In this document: positions 45,932 through 55,076 of the stretch, piece by piece
How positions within the stretch are numbered: the first letter of the stretch is position 1
How the letters are laid out: each line of letters begins with the position of its first letter
Source: Bacteroidia bacterium
GTDB lineage: Bacteria > Bacteroidota > Bacteroidia > Chitinophagales > JAUHXS01
Assembly (NCBI GenBank): GCA_030426955.1
Contig: JAUHXS010000002.1
Location: forward strand, 310,001-374,000
DNA: 64,000 nucleotides
Reading direction: 5' to 3'
Notes under the pieces: generated by a model
Told to the model about the DNA's origin: nothing
Databases searched by the model: none
What the model saw: only the letters and a program-made list of their open reading frames with translations
Translations under genes and position numbers: made by a program

Positions 45932-45939
45932 TATCGATT

Positions 45940-47889
45940 ATGATCAGCATTACTAATATATCTGTCAGCTTTTCAGGAACAGACTTATTTAAAGATATAT
46001 CCTTTCTCATAAATCCCAGGGATAGAATCGGGTTGGTTGGAAAAAATGGGGTGGGGAAGTCTACATTGTTAAATATCATTGCCGGAAAAAATACTAATCA
46101 CAAAGGTGATGTGATCGCATCTGAAGGACGAACAATAGGATATTTGCCGCAGGAAATAAAGATCAACTCATCAAAAAGTATCATCAACGAGGCTTTAGAG
46201 GCTTTTGCAGAAGTCTTAAAGTTACAGCAGGAGATTGATCAGTTAAATAAAGAGATTGAAACTAGAACAGACTATACCAGTGATGATTATGCTGAGTTGC
46301 TGAACACCTTTTCAGAAAAGCATGATCAGTTGAATAACATGGGTGGAGAATCCATTAGGGGTGATGCGGAAAAGGTATTGAAAGGGTTAGGCTTTTCAAA
46401 TGAAGACTTAGATAGACCCATTGGAGAGTTTAGTGGAGGTTGGCAGATGCGGGTGGAATTATCAAAGTTATTGCTGAAAAAACCAGATCTCTTATTATTG
46501 GATGAACCCACGAATCACCTCGATATTGAATCTATTTTATGGTTAGAAAATTTTCTAATCAACTATCCAGGAGCTATTATGATGGTATCCCACGACAAGA
46601 TGTTTTTGGATAATATTACGAATAGAACAATCGAAATTGTTTTTGGCAAAACTTATGATTACGGCGTCAACTATTCAAAATATCTAACACTTAGGGAAGA
46701 GCGTTACGAGCAACAAATGGCCGCCTTTAATAATCAACAAAAATTTATTGAGCAGCAAGAGCGAACGATTGAGCGATTTAGAGCAAAGGCTACTAAGGCG
46801 AAGCAGGCACAATCCATGATGAAAAAGTTGGATAAACTGGATAGGATTGAAGTGGATGAGATGGATACTAGTGCGATCAACTTTCACTTTCCACCTGCTC
46901 CACGTTCTGGCGATGTCGTCGTTAGTGCTGATTCTTTGAATAAAAGTTATGGTGAAGCAGAGATATTAAAAAATGTAAAGTTTGATATCAAACGAAAAGA
47001 AAAGGTAGCTTTTGTTGGGAAAAATGGCGAAGGAAAGACAACAATGATTAAAATGATTGTCGGAGAAGAAAAATATACAGGAACCTTAAAAATTGGTCAC
47101 AATGTAATTGTTGGCTATTATGCGCAATTACAGGAGAAAACATTAGATGAAGAAAAGACAGTTTATAAGACTATCGAAGATATCGCTACTGGGGATTGGG
47201 TAAAGGAATACAAAATAAGAGGGCTGTTAGGTAGCTTTTTATTTGGAGCTGAAGATATTGATAAAAAGGTAAAAGTGCTTTCAGGAGGAGAGAAATCGAG
47301 ACTAGCTTTGGCTAAATTATTGTTAAGCCCAATCAATTTGCTTATTCTAGATGAGCCAACCAATCACTTAGACATTTCTGCGAAAGAGGTCTTAAAAAAC
47401 GCATTGGTGAAATATGATGGTGCTTTAATTGCCGTATCACATGACAGAGAATTTTTACAAGACCTAACTGACAGGACCTTTGAATTTAAGAATAAAAATA
47501 TCCGAGAGCATTTAGGCAGTATCAATGACTTTTTGGCAAAGTATGAGGCAGAAACTTTCAGGGATTTTGAAGCCTCAGGAAAACAAGATAATTCAGATAA
47601 AAAGGAAAATTCAAGCCAAAAAAACGATTATCAAAAAAACAAAGAATATAATAAGCAGCTGAAGAAGCTTGAGCGAAGTGTAGCGCAATTGGAAAAAGAA
47701 ATTTCTGACCTAGAAACTTCTATTGCCGAGCTAGAAGAAAAAATGCAAGACCCTGAATTATATAAAGACAAAAAAGCTTTTCAAGAAACAGTAGATCGAC
47801 ATACTTTGCAAAAGGAAAATGTTGGTCAACGCATGAAAGAATGGGAGCAGAAATTACAGGAATTGGAAACTTTAAAACCAGATGAGTAG
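45940..47889 (+). CDS. ABC-F family ATPase (ribosome-associated)
   Basis: A 649-residue protein with two ABC domains and no membrane part. Walker A motifs are GKNGVGKST near 35 and GKNGEGKTT near 360; signatures are FSGGWQMR and LSGGEKSR, each followed by LLLLDEPTNHLD-like Walker B. A linker of charged helices joins the domains and a coiled-coil tail (about 560-649) ends it, as in Uup/YfmR-type proteins. Such proteins act on the ribosomal E site. The start at 45940 gives MISITNISVSFSG; the longer frame begins at a TTG inside the promoter. Confidence 0.92.
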   Translation: MISITNISVSFSGTDLFKDISFLINPRDRIGLVGKNGVGKSTLLNIIAGKNTNHKGDVIASEGRTIGYLPQEIKINSSKSIINEALEAFAEVLKLQQEIDQLNKEIETRTDYTSDDYAELLNTFSEKHDQLNNMGGESIRGDAEKVLKGLGFSNEDLDRPIGEFSGGWQMRVELSKLLLKKPDLLLLDEPTNHLDIESILWLENFLINYPGAIMMVSHDKMFLDNITNRTIEIVFGKTYDYGVNYSKYLTLREERYEQQMAAFNNQQKFIEQQERTIERFRAKATKAKQAQSMMKKLDKLDRIEVDEMDTSAINFHFPPAPRSGDVVVSADSLNKSYGEAEILKNVKFDIKRKEKVAFVGKNGEGKTTMIKMIVGEEKYTGTLKIGHNVIVGYYAQLQEKTLDEEKTVYKTIEDIATGDWVKEYKIRGLLGSFLFGAEDIDKKVKVLSGGEKSRLALAKLLLSPINLLILDEPTNHLDISAKEVLKNALVKYDGALIAVSHDREFLQDLTDRTFEFKNKNIREHLGSINDFLAKYEAETFRDFEASGKQDNSDKKENSSQKNDYQKNKEYNKQLKKLERSVAQLEKEISDLETSIAELEEKMQDPELYKDKKAFQETVDRHTLQKENVGQRMKEWEQKLQELETLKPDE

Positions 47890-48562
47890 TTTTTATAACA
47901 GTGTTTTTATCTTTTTGATTTTAAGTTTTAATGCAATGGGGCAAGAAAAGCCTAAGTTGATTTACGTTGGAGACCCCATGTGTTCATGGTGTTACGGTTT
48001 TGCAGAGGAAATAACAGCTGTTAAAGAGGCATTGGAAGGTCAAGTTGACTTTCAGTTGGTTATGGGGGGATTGCGACCATACAATACACAAACAATGTCT
48101 GACTTAGGCGAGTTTCTAAAACATCATTGGGAAGACGTAAATAAGAGAAGTAAGCAACCATTTATCTATGATATACTAGAAGATACTTCTTTTGTTTATG
48201 ATACAGAGCCACCTTGCAGGGCGGTTGTCGTTGTGAGAAATATTGACTCTAATAAAGAGTTTGAGTTTTTTAAAGCTGTTCAGAAGGCGTTTTATTTAGA
48301 GAACAAAAATACAAATGAGCTAGAGACTTATTTGCAGATTGCTGAAAACCTAGGAATGTCAAAGTCTGCTTTTAAAAAGCATTTTTTATCCGAAGAATAT
48401 AAGGTAAAAGTGGCGCAAGATTTTCAGTTGGCAAGATCGATTGGCGCTAATAGTTTTCCAACTGTGTTGTTAGAGATCAATGGTCAATATGAAGTTGTTG
48501 CTAGTGGTTACTCAACAGCAGAAAAGGTGCTAGCTAGAGTAAACAAATACTTGCAGGAATAG
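47882..48562 (+). CDS. DsbA-family thioredoxin-fold protein, secreted
   Basis: A 226-residue protein with a short signal peptide (about 1-20) and a CSWC redox motif at 34-37 (GDPMCSWCYGF), placing it in the DsbA/FrnE-like group. SIGANSFPTVLLEIN near 195 contains the cis-proline loop (FPT). It probably acts on thiols in the periplasm; oxidase or reductase direction cannot be read. Its start overlaps the end of the ABC-F gene by 8 bp, and the next gene follows after 5 bp. Confidence 0.85.
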   Translation: MSSFYNSVFIFLILSFNAMGQEKPKLIYVGDPMCSWCYGFAEEITAVKEALEGQVDFQLVMGGLRPYNTQTMSDLGEFLKHHWEDVNKRSKQPFIYDILEDTSFVYDTEPPCRAVVVVRNIDSNKEFEFFKAVQKAFYLENKNTNELETYLQIAENLGMSKSAFKKHFLSEEYKVKVAQDFQLARSIGANSFPTVLLEINGQYEVVASGYSTAEKVLARVNKYLQE

Positions 48563-48567
48563 AATTT

Positions 48568-49251
48568 ATGAAAAAAGCAGTCTTTTGTTGGAGTGGAGGT
48601 AAAGATTCTGCTTATTGCTTATACAAAGTTTTAGCTGAAAAGGAGTATGATATTCGTTACTTGTTGACCACGGTCAATAAAGAGCATCAACGTATCTCGA
48701 TGCATGGTGTAAGAGAAACTCTTTTGGAAGAACAAGCAAATCAGATAGGTATTCCTTTAGTAAAAGTTTATGTGAGTGAAGGCACCTATGAGGAGTACGA
48801 GCTAAATATGGAAAGAGAACTGTTAAGGTTAAAAGAAGAAGGAATAAATGATGTTATTTTCGGAGATATTTTCTTAGAAGACTTAAGAAAGTATAGAGAA
48901 AATAATTTAAGCAAAGTTAAGATGAACGGAGTTTTTCCAATTTGGAACCTTGATACGAATGATATCATAAATGATTTTTTATCAAAACAATTTAAAACGA
49001 TCATTTGCTGTGTGAATGATGGTTTTCTTGATGAAAAAGATGTTGGAAAAGTTTTAGATGGTCAATTTATAGCGTCTTTGTCAAGTGATGTTGACCCATG
49101 TGGTGAGAATGGAGAATTTCATACCTTTTGCTATGATGGGCCTATATTTGATCATCCTATTCAATTCAAAATCGGGGAAAGGGTGCACAAACCCCTTGAT
49201 CAACCAATGGGAAAAACAAACGGATTTTGGTTTGTTGATTTAGAAGCTTAG
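48568..49251 (+). CDS. Dph6-like ATP-pyrophosphatase (diphthine-ammonia ligase family)
   Basis: A 227-residue PP-loop ATPase with the motif SGGKDSAYCLYK at 9-20, the family segments GVRETLLEEQA near 50 and VFPIWN near 130, and the C-terminal ENGEFHTFCYDGPIF near 195. In eukaryotes and archaea the family amidates diphthine on EF-2; bacteria lack diphthamide, so the bacterial role is unknown. Its stop codon overlaps that of the convergent ArsC-like gene by 4 bp. Confidence 0.87.
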   Translation: MKKAVFCWSGGKDSAYCLYKVLAEKEYDIRYLLTTVNKEHQRISMHGVRETLLEEQANQIGIPLVKVYVSEGTYEEYELNMERELLRLKEEGINDVIFGDIFLEDLRKYRENNLSKVKMNGVFPIWNLDTNDIINDFLSKQFKTIICCVNDGFLDEKDVGKVLDGQFIASLSSDVDPCGENGEFHTFCYDGPIFDHPIQFKIGERVHKPLDQPMGKTNGFWFVDLEA

Positions 49252-49586
49252 AGCAATGCTGACACATTTTCTGGAGGTCTGCCTAAAACAGCTTTATCTC
49301 CTTTTACTACAATAGGTCGTTCGATCAAAATAGGGTTTTCTGACAAAACCTTTAACCATTCCTTATCAGAAAGTTCTTTCCCTTTAAACTGTTCTTTGTA
49401 AAGAGATTCTCCTTTTCTAATGATCTTATCTATTGGTAGTTTAAGTTTTTTTATGATATCAGCCAACTCTTTTTCAGAAGGTGGTTGTTTTAGATATTCA
49501 ATAATATCTGGATTTTCCTTTTTATCCTGAATTATAGCTAGCGTTTCTCTGCTTTTTCTGCAACGTGGATTATGGTATATTTTCAT
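49248..49586 (-). CDS. ArsC/Spx-family protein (arsenate reductase-like)
   Basis: A 112-residue thioredoxin-fold protein with the N-terminal motif HNPRCRKSRE (catalytic Cys9) and VLGRPPENV near the end, typical of the glutaredoxin-dependent arsenate reductase (ArsC/YffB) group. The Arg triad of genuine ArsC is only partly visible (ILIERPIVV contains one Arg), so arsenate reduction is likely but not proven. No other arsenic genes are adjacent. It starts 3 bp after the stop of the phosphatase fragment upstream. Confidence 0.85.
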   Translation of the reverse strand: MKIYHNPRCRKSRETLAIIQDKKENPDIIEYLKQPPSEKELADIIKKLKLPIDKIIRKGESLYKEQFKGKELSDKEWLKVLSENPILIERPIVVKGDKAVLGRPPENVSALL

Positions 49587-49589
49587 CTG

Positions 49590-49781
49590 TTATACTTTAA
49601 AACTTATTACTAAAATATCATCTGTTTGTTCGTTATTCCCTTTCCAAGATTTATGTTCTTTTAGAAGCTTTTCTCTCTTAGAGTCCTTGTCTAAAATACT
49701 AACTTCCGAGAGCAAGTGTTTGAATCTTTTGCTACTGTATTTTTTGTTTCTCTCTCCACCAAATTGATCCATAAATCCATC
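49590..49781 (-). pseudogene. Out-of-frame C-terminal end of the TPR-SpoIIE phosphatase
   Basis: This frame reads FDGFMDQFGGERNKKYSS and, after a Lys-rich stretch, NEQTDDILVISFKV. That is the normal end of the SpoIIE/PP2C domain in Bacteroidota TPR-phosphatases (DGFxDQFGG ... QTDDxLVIxF). It is one base out of frame with the upstream part. The break falls at a run of seven A (49782-49788 on the plus strand), where one extra base would join the two frames into about 731 residues. It is not an independent gene. Confidence 0.85.
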
Positions 49782-51784
49782 AAAAAAATATAAAAGACAT
49801 CGTCTTGATCTGCTTCGACAGCATTATTTGTAAAAACGTAGTCTGAAGTCAAATCATTACCACCAACAGGAGCTTTGTCTGCCTTTATTTCTCTCAATTC
49901 TTGATTTTTGTTCACTATATATAATGAATTATATGCACCAGCATACTCTACTCTTTTTTTATCGGGTGAAATTCTGCAAAGGGCAATATCCATACCATCT
50001 CTTGACTTAGCATCTGGTGAGTCTTGCTTTAGCGCATGTCTTATTTCTTTATTCAGCAATGTTAATATATTGCCTGGTGAGAAGTCGTCAGTATGATCAA
50101 CGATTTTATTCAATATGGAGTGTCCTAGCATAGACATAAAAGCTCCTGGTACACCGTGTCCAGTGCAGTCTACAGCTGCAACTAGTACATACCCATCACG
50201 TTCATGTATCCATCCAAAATCGCCACTTACAACATCTTTGGGTAGAAAAACACCCATTGAATCAGGAATGAGAGTGTCTATTATTTTTTTATCTGGTAAT
50301 ATCATGCCTTGTATATAAGAGGCGTACTTAATGCTAGATGTGATCTCTTTATTTCGCTGTTTTATAATGTGATTTCGTTCCATGAGCCTTTTGTAAGATC
50401 TCTTTCTAATTAATTGATTATTATATATCAAAATACCTACTATGAGAATTATTAAAATACCAGCAGCGATAACAAGTTTCAATAAGTTGGTTTTTGTTTC
50501 TTCTAGTTCTTTCTCTTTCTCTAGGCTTCTGATGGTTTTTTCCTTTAACTCAATTTCTTGCTGTTGTTCCCGCTGTCTATAACTGGCTTGTAGTTCTGAT
50601 ATGCTTTCATTCTGAAGAATGTCCCTTAACGAATCTGCTTCTTTTAAATATTGATATGCAAGTTTATAATTGTTAAGCATGGAGTGTGTTTTAGCCATTT
50701 GACGGAGTATCACTTCTGTTTGTGGCAAACTTTTTAGCCCTTGACTAATCATATAGGCACTATCTAACTTTGTTAAAGCTTGACTGTAGTAATGTTGTTC
50801 TGTGAAAAGTGATCCTAAGTTAATTAGTATTGAGCAAAGCAAATCTTTATGGTTGATCGTTTTGGCAATAAACTCAGCTTTTTGATTATACTCTATGGCA
50901 AGCTTTATGCTATCAATGTTGTTATAGTAACTGCCAAGGTTGAACAAAGTTCGTGCTATACCTTCTTTATCATTGATCTTTTCATATATTTTTAGGGCTT
51001 TTTCATGATAGATAAACGTGCTGTCATCATTATTAATACTAGCATAGCAAGAACCAAGGTTGTTATATATTAGGGCTAATTGATCCTTTCTAAAGGCATC
51101 AGATTGTAGTTCGACTTTTAATGCTTGTTGATATATAGCAATGGCTTCATTGAATTGTTTTTGGTAATAATATAAGTTGCCTAAATTGGTTAGCGCACTT
51201 AATTGGGTATGAGTATTCTTTGACAACTTTACAAATTCAAATAGCTGAATAGCCTTTTTATAGTTGCCAATATTCATATGGACAATGCCCAATTGGTTTG
51301 TGGATAAAAATATGGTGGGGGAGTCTTTTGCAGCCTTAGCCATTGTAATCGCTGATTCGGAATTACTGATAGCTTTACGTGGGTTCCCTTGTTTATGGTA
51401 TACTGCACTCAAGTTGTGGTAGTTTTTAGCGATCTCCAAGTCATTCCCTATCTCTGTTTGTAGTTTGAGTGCTCGTTCATGAAAGTGAATGGCTTTTGGA
51501 TAGTTGCCGTCATATTTACTGATAAGACCTAGATACCTTAGCGCCCTTCCTTCAGCTTTTAGGTCTCCAAGCTTTAATGACAGCTTATAAGCATCTTGAA
51601 TGTATTTTTCTGCTCTAGGTTTATCGTCAATGCGTAAGTTGTAACCTAGCTGTAACAAAAGCTCTAATCTTTCTTTGTCAGAAGACACTATTTTAAGCTC
51701 ATTCGTAAGGCTGTCCGAGAAACGATTTTGTCCTTGACTAGAAAGAGTTGTTAAAAGAATAATATAGATGAGTATTTGCCTCAA
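49691..51784 (-). CDS. TPR-SpoIIE serine phosphatase, frameshifted near the C-terminus
   Basis: The frame encodes 697 residues: a signal peptide (about 1-19), about eight TPR repeats (35-400; repeated YNNLGSCYASINNDDSTFIY-like segments), a coiled coil, one membrane helix (about 435-455) and a SpoIIE/PP2C phosphatase domain (VLVAAVDCTGHGVPGAFMSM near 550 with a metal Asp and Gly-His-Gly). The last 27 residues after DDVFYIF are unlike the family; the expected end is in the next frame at 49590-49781. Such proteins sense signals with TPRs and dephosphorylate anti-anti-sigma-type partners. Mutation, sequencing error or transcriptional slippage could explain the break. Confidence 0.88.
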   Translation of the reverse strand: MRQILIYIILLTTLSSQGQNRFSDSLTNELKIVSSDKERLELLLQLGYNLRIDDKPRAEKYIQDAYKLSLKLGDLKAEGRALRYLGLISKYDGNYPKAIHFHERALKLQTEIGNDLEIAKNYHNLSAVYHKQGNPRKAISNSESAITMAKAAKDSPTIFLSTNQLGIVHMNIGNYKKAIQLFEFVKLSKNTHTQLSALTNLGNLYYYQKQFNEAIAIYQQALKVELQSDAFRKDQLALIYNNLGSCYASINNDDSTFIYHEKALKIYEKINDKEGIARTLFNLGSYYNNIDSIKLAIEYNQKAEFIAKTINHKDLLCSILINLGSLFTEQHYYSQALTKLDSAYMISQGLKSLPQTEVILRQMAKTHSMLNNYKLAYQYLKEADSLRDILQNESISELQASYRQREQQQEIELKEKTIRSLEKEKELEETKTNLLKLVIAAGILIILIVGILIYNNQLIRKRSYKRLMERNHIIKQRNKEITSSIKYASYIQGMILPDKKIIDTLIPDSMGVFLPKDVVSGDFGWIHERDGYVLVAAVDCTGHGVPGAFMSMLGHSILNKIVDHTDDFSPGNILTLLNKEIRHALKQDSPDAKSRDGMDIALCRISPDKKRVEYAGAYNSLYIVNKNQELREIKADKAPVGGNDLTSDYVFTNNAVEADQDDVFYIFLMDLWINLVERETKNTVAKDSNTCSRKLVF

Positions 51785-51787
51785 ATA

Positions 51788-52868
51788 CTAGTTTTTATGC
51801 ATTAAAAATGATTTAATAAAGTCATTTAGCTCTCCATCCATTACAGCCTGCACATTACCTGTCTCATGATTGGTTCTTAAATCTTTAACTAGCTTATAAG
51901 GATGCATAACATAAGACCTGATCTGAGAGCCCCACTCAATTTTCATTTTCGAGTCCTCTATTTTTGCCCTTTCTTCGTTCCTTTTTCTAAGCTCTAGCTC
52001 ATACAGTTGAGACTTTAACATTTTAATCGCCTTATCTTTATTCTGTAATTGCGACCGTTCTTGTTGGCATTCAATAACAATGCCCGTTGGGATATGCTTT
52101 AGCCTTACTGCCGTTTCAACCTTATTGACATTCTGTCCACCTTTTCCTCCTGAACGATAGGTATCCCATTCAATATCAGATTCTTTATAATCTACTGTAA
52201 TTGTGTCATCCACCATAGGATAAACGTAAACAGAAGCAAAAGAAGTATGTCTTCTTGCAGAACTATCAAAAGGAGATATCCTTACCAACCTGTGCACACC
52301 ATTTTCACCTTTTAAATAACCGTATGCCAATTCCCCCTCAAACTCTAGCGTTACAGAGCGAATTCCAGCAACATCATCATTTTGAATATCCACTTCTTTG
52401 ACTTTGTAACCATTCTTTTCGCCCCACATAATATACATTCGCATGAGCATAGCTGCCCAATCGCAGCTTTCAGTTCCGCCTGCGCCACTATTGATGTTAA
52501 TAATTGCATTAAGACTGTCTTCTTCATTACTTAAAGTGGACTTAGTCTCAAGGGCCTCAACTTGGCCTATCGCTTTTTGGTAAGATTGTTCTGCCTCGCT
52601 CTCAGTTGCATCTCCTGATTGTTGAAATTCTAATAATACACCAAAATCTTCAACAGCAGTTTTTACTTGATTGAACTCATCGACCCAAAGTTTATTAGCT
52701 TTTATACCTCTTAATATGGTTTCCGCTTTTTCTGAATCACTCCAAAAGTTTGAAGCAGTTGTGGTTGCCTCATCTTCTTCAATCTTTGCTATTCGTTTAT
52801 CTACGTCAAAGATAACCCCGTAGGGCGTCTAGTCTGTTTTGTAATGATTTTAAACTGTCTGTGGTCAT
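51788..52868 (-). CDS. prfB: Peptide chain release factor 2, with programmed +1 frameshift
   Basis: An ATG at 52868 opens 20 codons ending GGT TAT CTT and then TGA (complement of 52806-52808). Skipping the T of the TGA continues in the +1 frame as [12 protein letters not shown] and on without a stop to 51788, giving 359 residues, the normal RF2 length. RF2 marks are SPF in [13 protein letters not shown] and GGQ in [22 protein letters not shown] is the classical autoregulatory slip site: low RF2 favours the shift. Upstream ACGGGGTTAT is a weaker Shine-Dalgarno-like element than AGGGGGTAT of E. coli. RF2 releases peptides at UGA and UAA. Confidence 0.95.
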
Positions 52869-52927
52869 ATCTAAATATAATAAAAACTAGTTGATGGTTT
52901 GGTTAAAAAGGTTAAAACATTTAAGGG

Positions 52928-53287
52928 CTAATAATTAAAAAATGCATCCTTGATGTGATGGACTTCTTCCTGATTATCAGATTTTATAATTGATATAATA
53001 TCAAAACGTATTGGCGTATAGATCTCTTTTTGATATAAATATTCATCAGCAGCTTTGCTCAGAAGTGTCTGCTTCTTTTTACTGACTGCGTCCTCCGGAT
53101 TGCCAAAAAATGATGTGCTTCTAGTTTTAACCTCAACAAAAATGGTCTCGTTTGCTTTTTGAGCAACGATATCTATTTCGGCTTTGTCGTAAACCCAATT
53201 TGTATCTAAAATTTTGTAATGATCTTTTTCCAAATAATTCTTTGCAATAACCTCTCCTTCTTTACCTAAGACATTATGTTTACTCAT
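52928..53287 (-). CDS. YraN/UPF0102 family putative endonuclease
   Basis: A 119-residue protein with the nuclease-like core AEIDIVAQKANETIFVEVKT (about 38-57), where the Asp/Glu and ExK pattern matches the Holliday-junction-resolvase-like fold of UPF0102. The function is not established. It is divergent from the SIS isomerase gene, with 51 bp between starts, and lies 59 bp upstream of prfB on the same strand. Confidence 0.92.
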   Translation of the reverse strand: MSKHNVLGKEGEVIAKNYLEKDHYKILDTNWVYDKAEIDIVAQKANETIFVEVKTRSTSFFGNPEDAVSKKKQTLLSKAADEYLYQKEIYTPIRFDIISIIKSDNQEEVHHIKDAFFNY

Positions 53288-53338
53288 AAATTTTTAGTTT
53301 TTTTGTGAGGAATCAGTTTTCTCAAAAATACTCATATC

Positions 53339-54340
53339 ATGGAGAAAGTAGCGACAATGGATAGATATATTGCGAACTTTTCTGAGCAACTATCTGAAGC
53401 TTATGCCATCGGGCAAAAAATAGAGATAAAAAACATTCATCAACCAATAAAAAATATATTGGTTTGTGGATTAGGTGGGTCTGGTATAGGAGGTAATATA
53501 GTGAAGTGTTTGGTTAAGAATGAGCTGTCTGTTCCCTTTGATGTTTCTAAAGACTACAACATACCGAAGTATGTCAATAGGGAAACGTTAGTCATCATAT
53601 CTTCTTATTCAGGAAATACCGAAGAAACAATTTCCGCCATGGAACAAGCGATTGTTCAAGAAGCACAAATTTTTTGTATTACGTCAGGAGGTAAAGTTAC
53701 CGAAGTAGCAAAGAAGAGGAATATAGATTATGTAACAGTTCCTGGAGGAATGCCACCTCGAACATGTCTTGGCTACTCTTTTGTTCAGCAACTTTTTGTA
53801 CTACACCATTTAGGTTTTATTGACTATGATTTCCAAAGTGATTTACTTTCTACAATTAATTTACTTGATAGAGAAGAGGGTGCAATCCAAAAAGAGGCAA
53901 AAGAAGTAGCAGCTAATTTACATAATAAAATCCCTGTCATTTATATTGATTCAGAGATGGAAGCGGTAGCTGTAAGGTTTAGGCAACAACTAAACGAAAA
54001 CTCTAAAATATTGTGTTGGCATCATGCTATTCCCGAAATGAATCATAATGAACTAGTAGGGTGGCGAATTAATGATGACAGGCTTTGTGTAATATTATTG
54101 CGAAATAAAACAGATCATGAGAGAGTCCAGCAGAGGATGGAAATCAATAAGGAAGTTTTTAAAAAATACACCCCCCATATTACTGAAGTGAACTCAAAAG
54201 GGGAAACTCAAATGCAGCGTATGTTTTATCATATTCATCTGGGCGATTGGATTTCTTTTTATCTGGCAGAGTTGCGAAAAGTTGATGCTGTAGAAGTTGA
54301 TGTAATTGATTACTTAAAAGGTGCTTTAGCCAAAAGCTAG
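53339..54340 (+). CDS. SIS-domain bifunctional phosphoglucose/phosphomannose isomerase
   Basis: A 333-residue protein with two SIS halves. ILVCGLGGSGIGGNIVK (about 38-54), VIISSYSGNTEETISA near 85 and PGGMPPRTCLGYS near 137 match the archaeal-type bifunctional isomerase, which interconverts fructose 6-phosphate with glucose 6- or mannose 6-phosphate. HAIPEMNHNELVGW near 230 contains further active-site residues. It opens a plus-strand operon that runs with small gaps or overlaps through gatC. Confidence 0.88.
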   Translation: MEKVATMDRYIANFSEQLSEAYAIGQKIEIKNIHQPIKNILVCGLGGSGIGGNIVKCLVKNELSVPFDVSKDYNIPKYVNRETLVIISSYSGNTEETISAMEQAIVQEAQIFCITSGGKVTEVAKKRNIDYVTVPGGMPPRTCLGYSFVQQLFVLHHLGFIDYDFQSDLLSTINLLDREEGAIQKEAKEVAANLHNKIPVIYIDSEMEAVAVRFRQQLNENSKILCWHHAIPEMNHNELVGWRINDDRLCVILLRNKTDHERVQQRMEINKEVFKKYTPHITEVNSKGETQMQRMFYHIHLGDWISFYLAELRKVDAVEVDVIDYLKGALAKS

Positions 54341-54347
54341 TTGCCTC

Positions 54348-55076
54348 ATGCAACAAGTAATATTTCAGGACTGGGGTGAAACTCCCTACGATAAATCTTG
54401 GGATCAACAGGAAAAGTTATTTGATCAACTAGTTGATGCTAAAATTAAAAACAGAGATCAAGGGGGCATTATAGAATCAAACCCACAACATCATTTAATA
54501 TTTTGTGAACATCCTCACGTTTTTACCCTCGGTAAAAGCGGTTCAATGCAACATTTGTTGGCAGATGAACGTATACTGGAAAAAAGTAAAGCGACTTTCT
54601 ATAAAATTAATAGAGGAGGTGATATTACGTATCATGGTCCGGGGCAAGTAGTGGGATATCCTATTTTGGATTTAGACCATTTCTTTACAGATATCCATAA
54701 ATACTTGCGTTATCTAGAAGAGATGATTATAAAAACATTAGCCGATTATAATATTGAGGCTGGAAGGTTGGATGGAGCGACAGGTGTTTGGTTAGAACCT
54801 AATACGCCTAGAGCAAGAAAAATTGCTGCGATGGGTGTTCGTTGCAGCCGATGGGTAACGATGCATGGCTTTGCTTTTAACGTGAATCCCGACTTGAGTT
54901 ATTTTAGTCATATTATTCCCTGTGGAATAAATGATAAGGCAGTTACCTCTATGGAAAAAGAATTAGGGCAATCTATTGACATAGAAGAGGTAAAACAGAA
55001 ATTAAAAAAGTACTTTAGCGAACTTTTTGAAGTTAAATTAGTTACTAAATATGATGAAAAAGAAAAAGTGGCTTAA
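54348..55076 (+). CDS. lipB: Octanoyltransferase LipB
   Basis: A 242-residue enzyme moving octanoyl groups from acyl carrier protein to lipoate-dependent enzymes. INRGGDITYHGPGQVVGYPI (about 87-106), ARKIAAMGVRCSRWVTMHG with the catalytic Lys near 157, and the catalytic Cys in HIIPCGI near 188 are present. The end overlaps the start of the serine hydrolase gene by 26 bp, which indicates translational coupling. lipA is not in the window. Confidence 0.96.
   Translation: MQQVIFQDWGETPYDKSWDQQEKLFDQLVDAKIKNRDQGGIIESNPQHHLIFCEHPHVFTLGKSGSMQHLLADERILEKSKATFYKINRGGDITYHGPGQVVGYPILDLDHFFTDIHKYLRYLEEMIIKTLADYNIEAGRLDGATGVWLEPNTPRARKIAAMGVRCSRWVTMHGFAFNVNPDLSYFSHIIPCGINDKAVTSMEKELGQSIDIEEVKQKLKKYFSELFEVKLVTKYDEKEKVA

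Noticed and set aside
51788-52450. A 220-aa truncated release factor as a stand-alone gene
   Set aside because: The reading continues upstream through a CTT-TGA-C slip site to an ATG at 52868, giving full-length RF2; the short frame starts at an internal Met.
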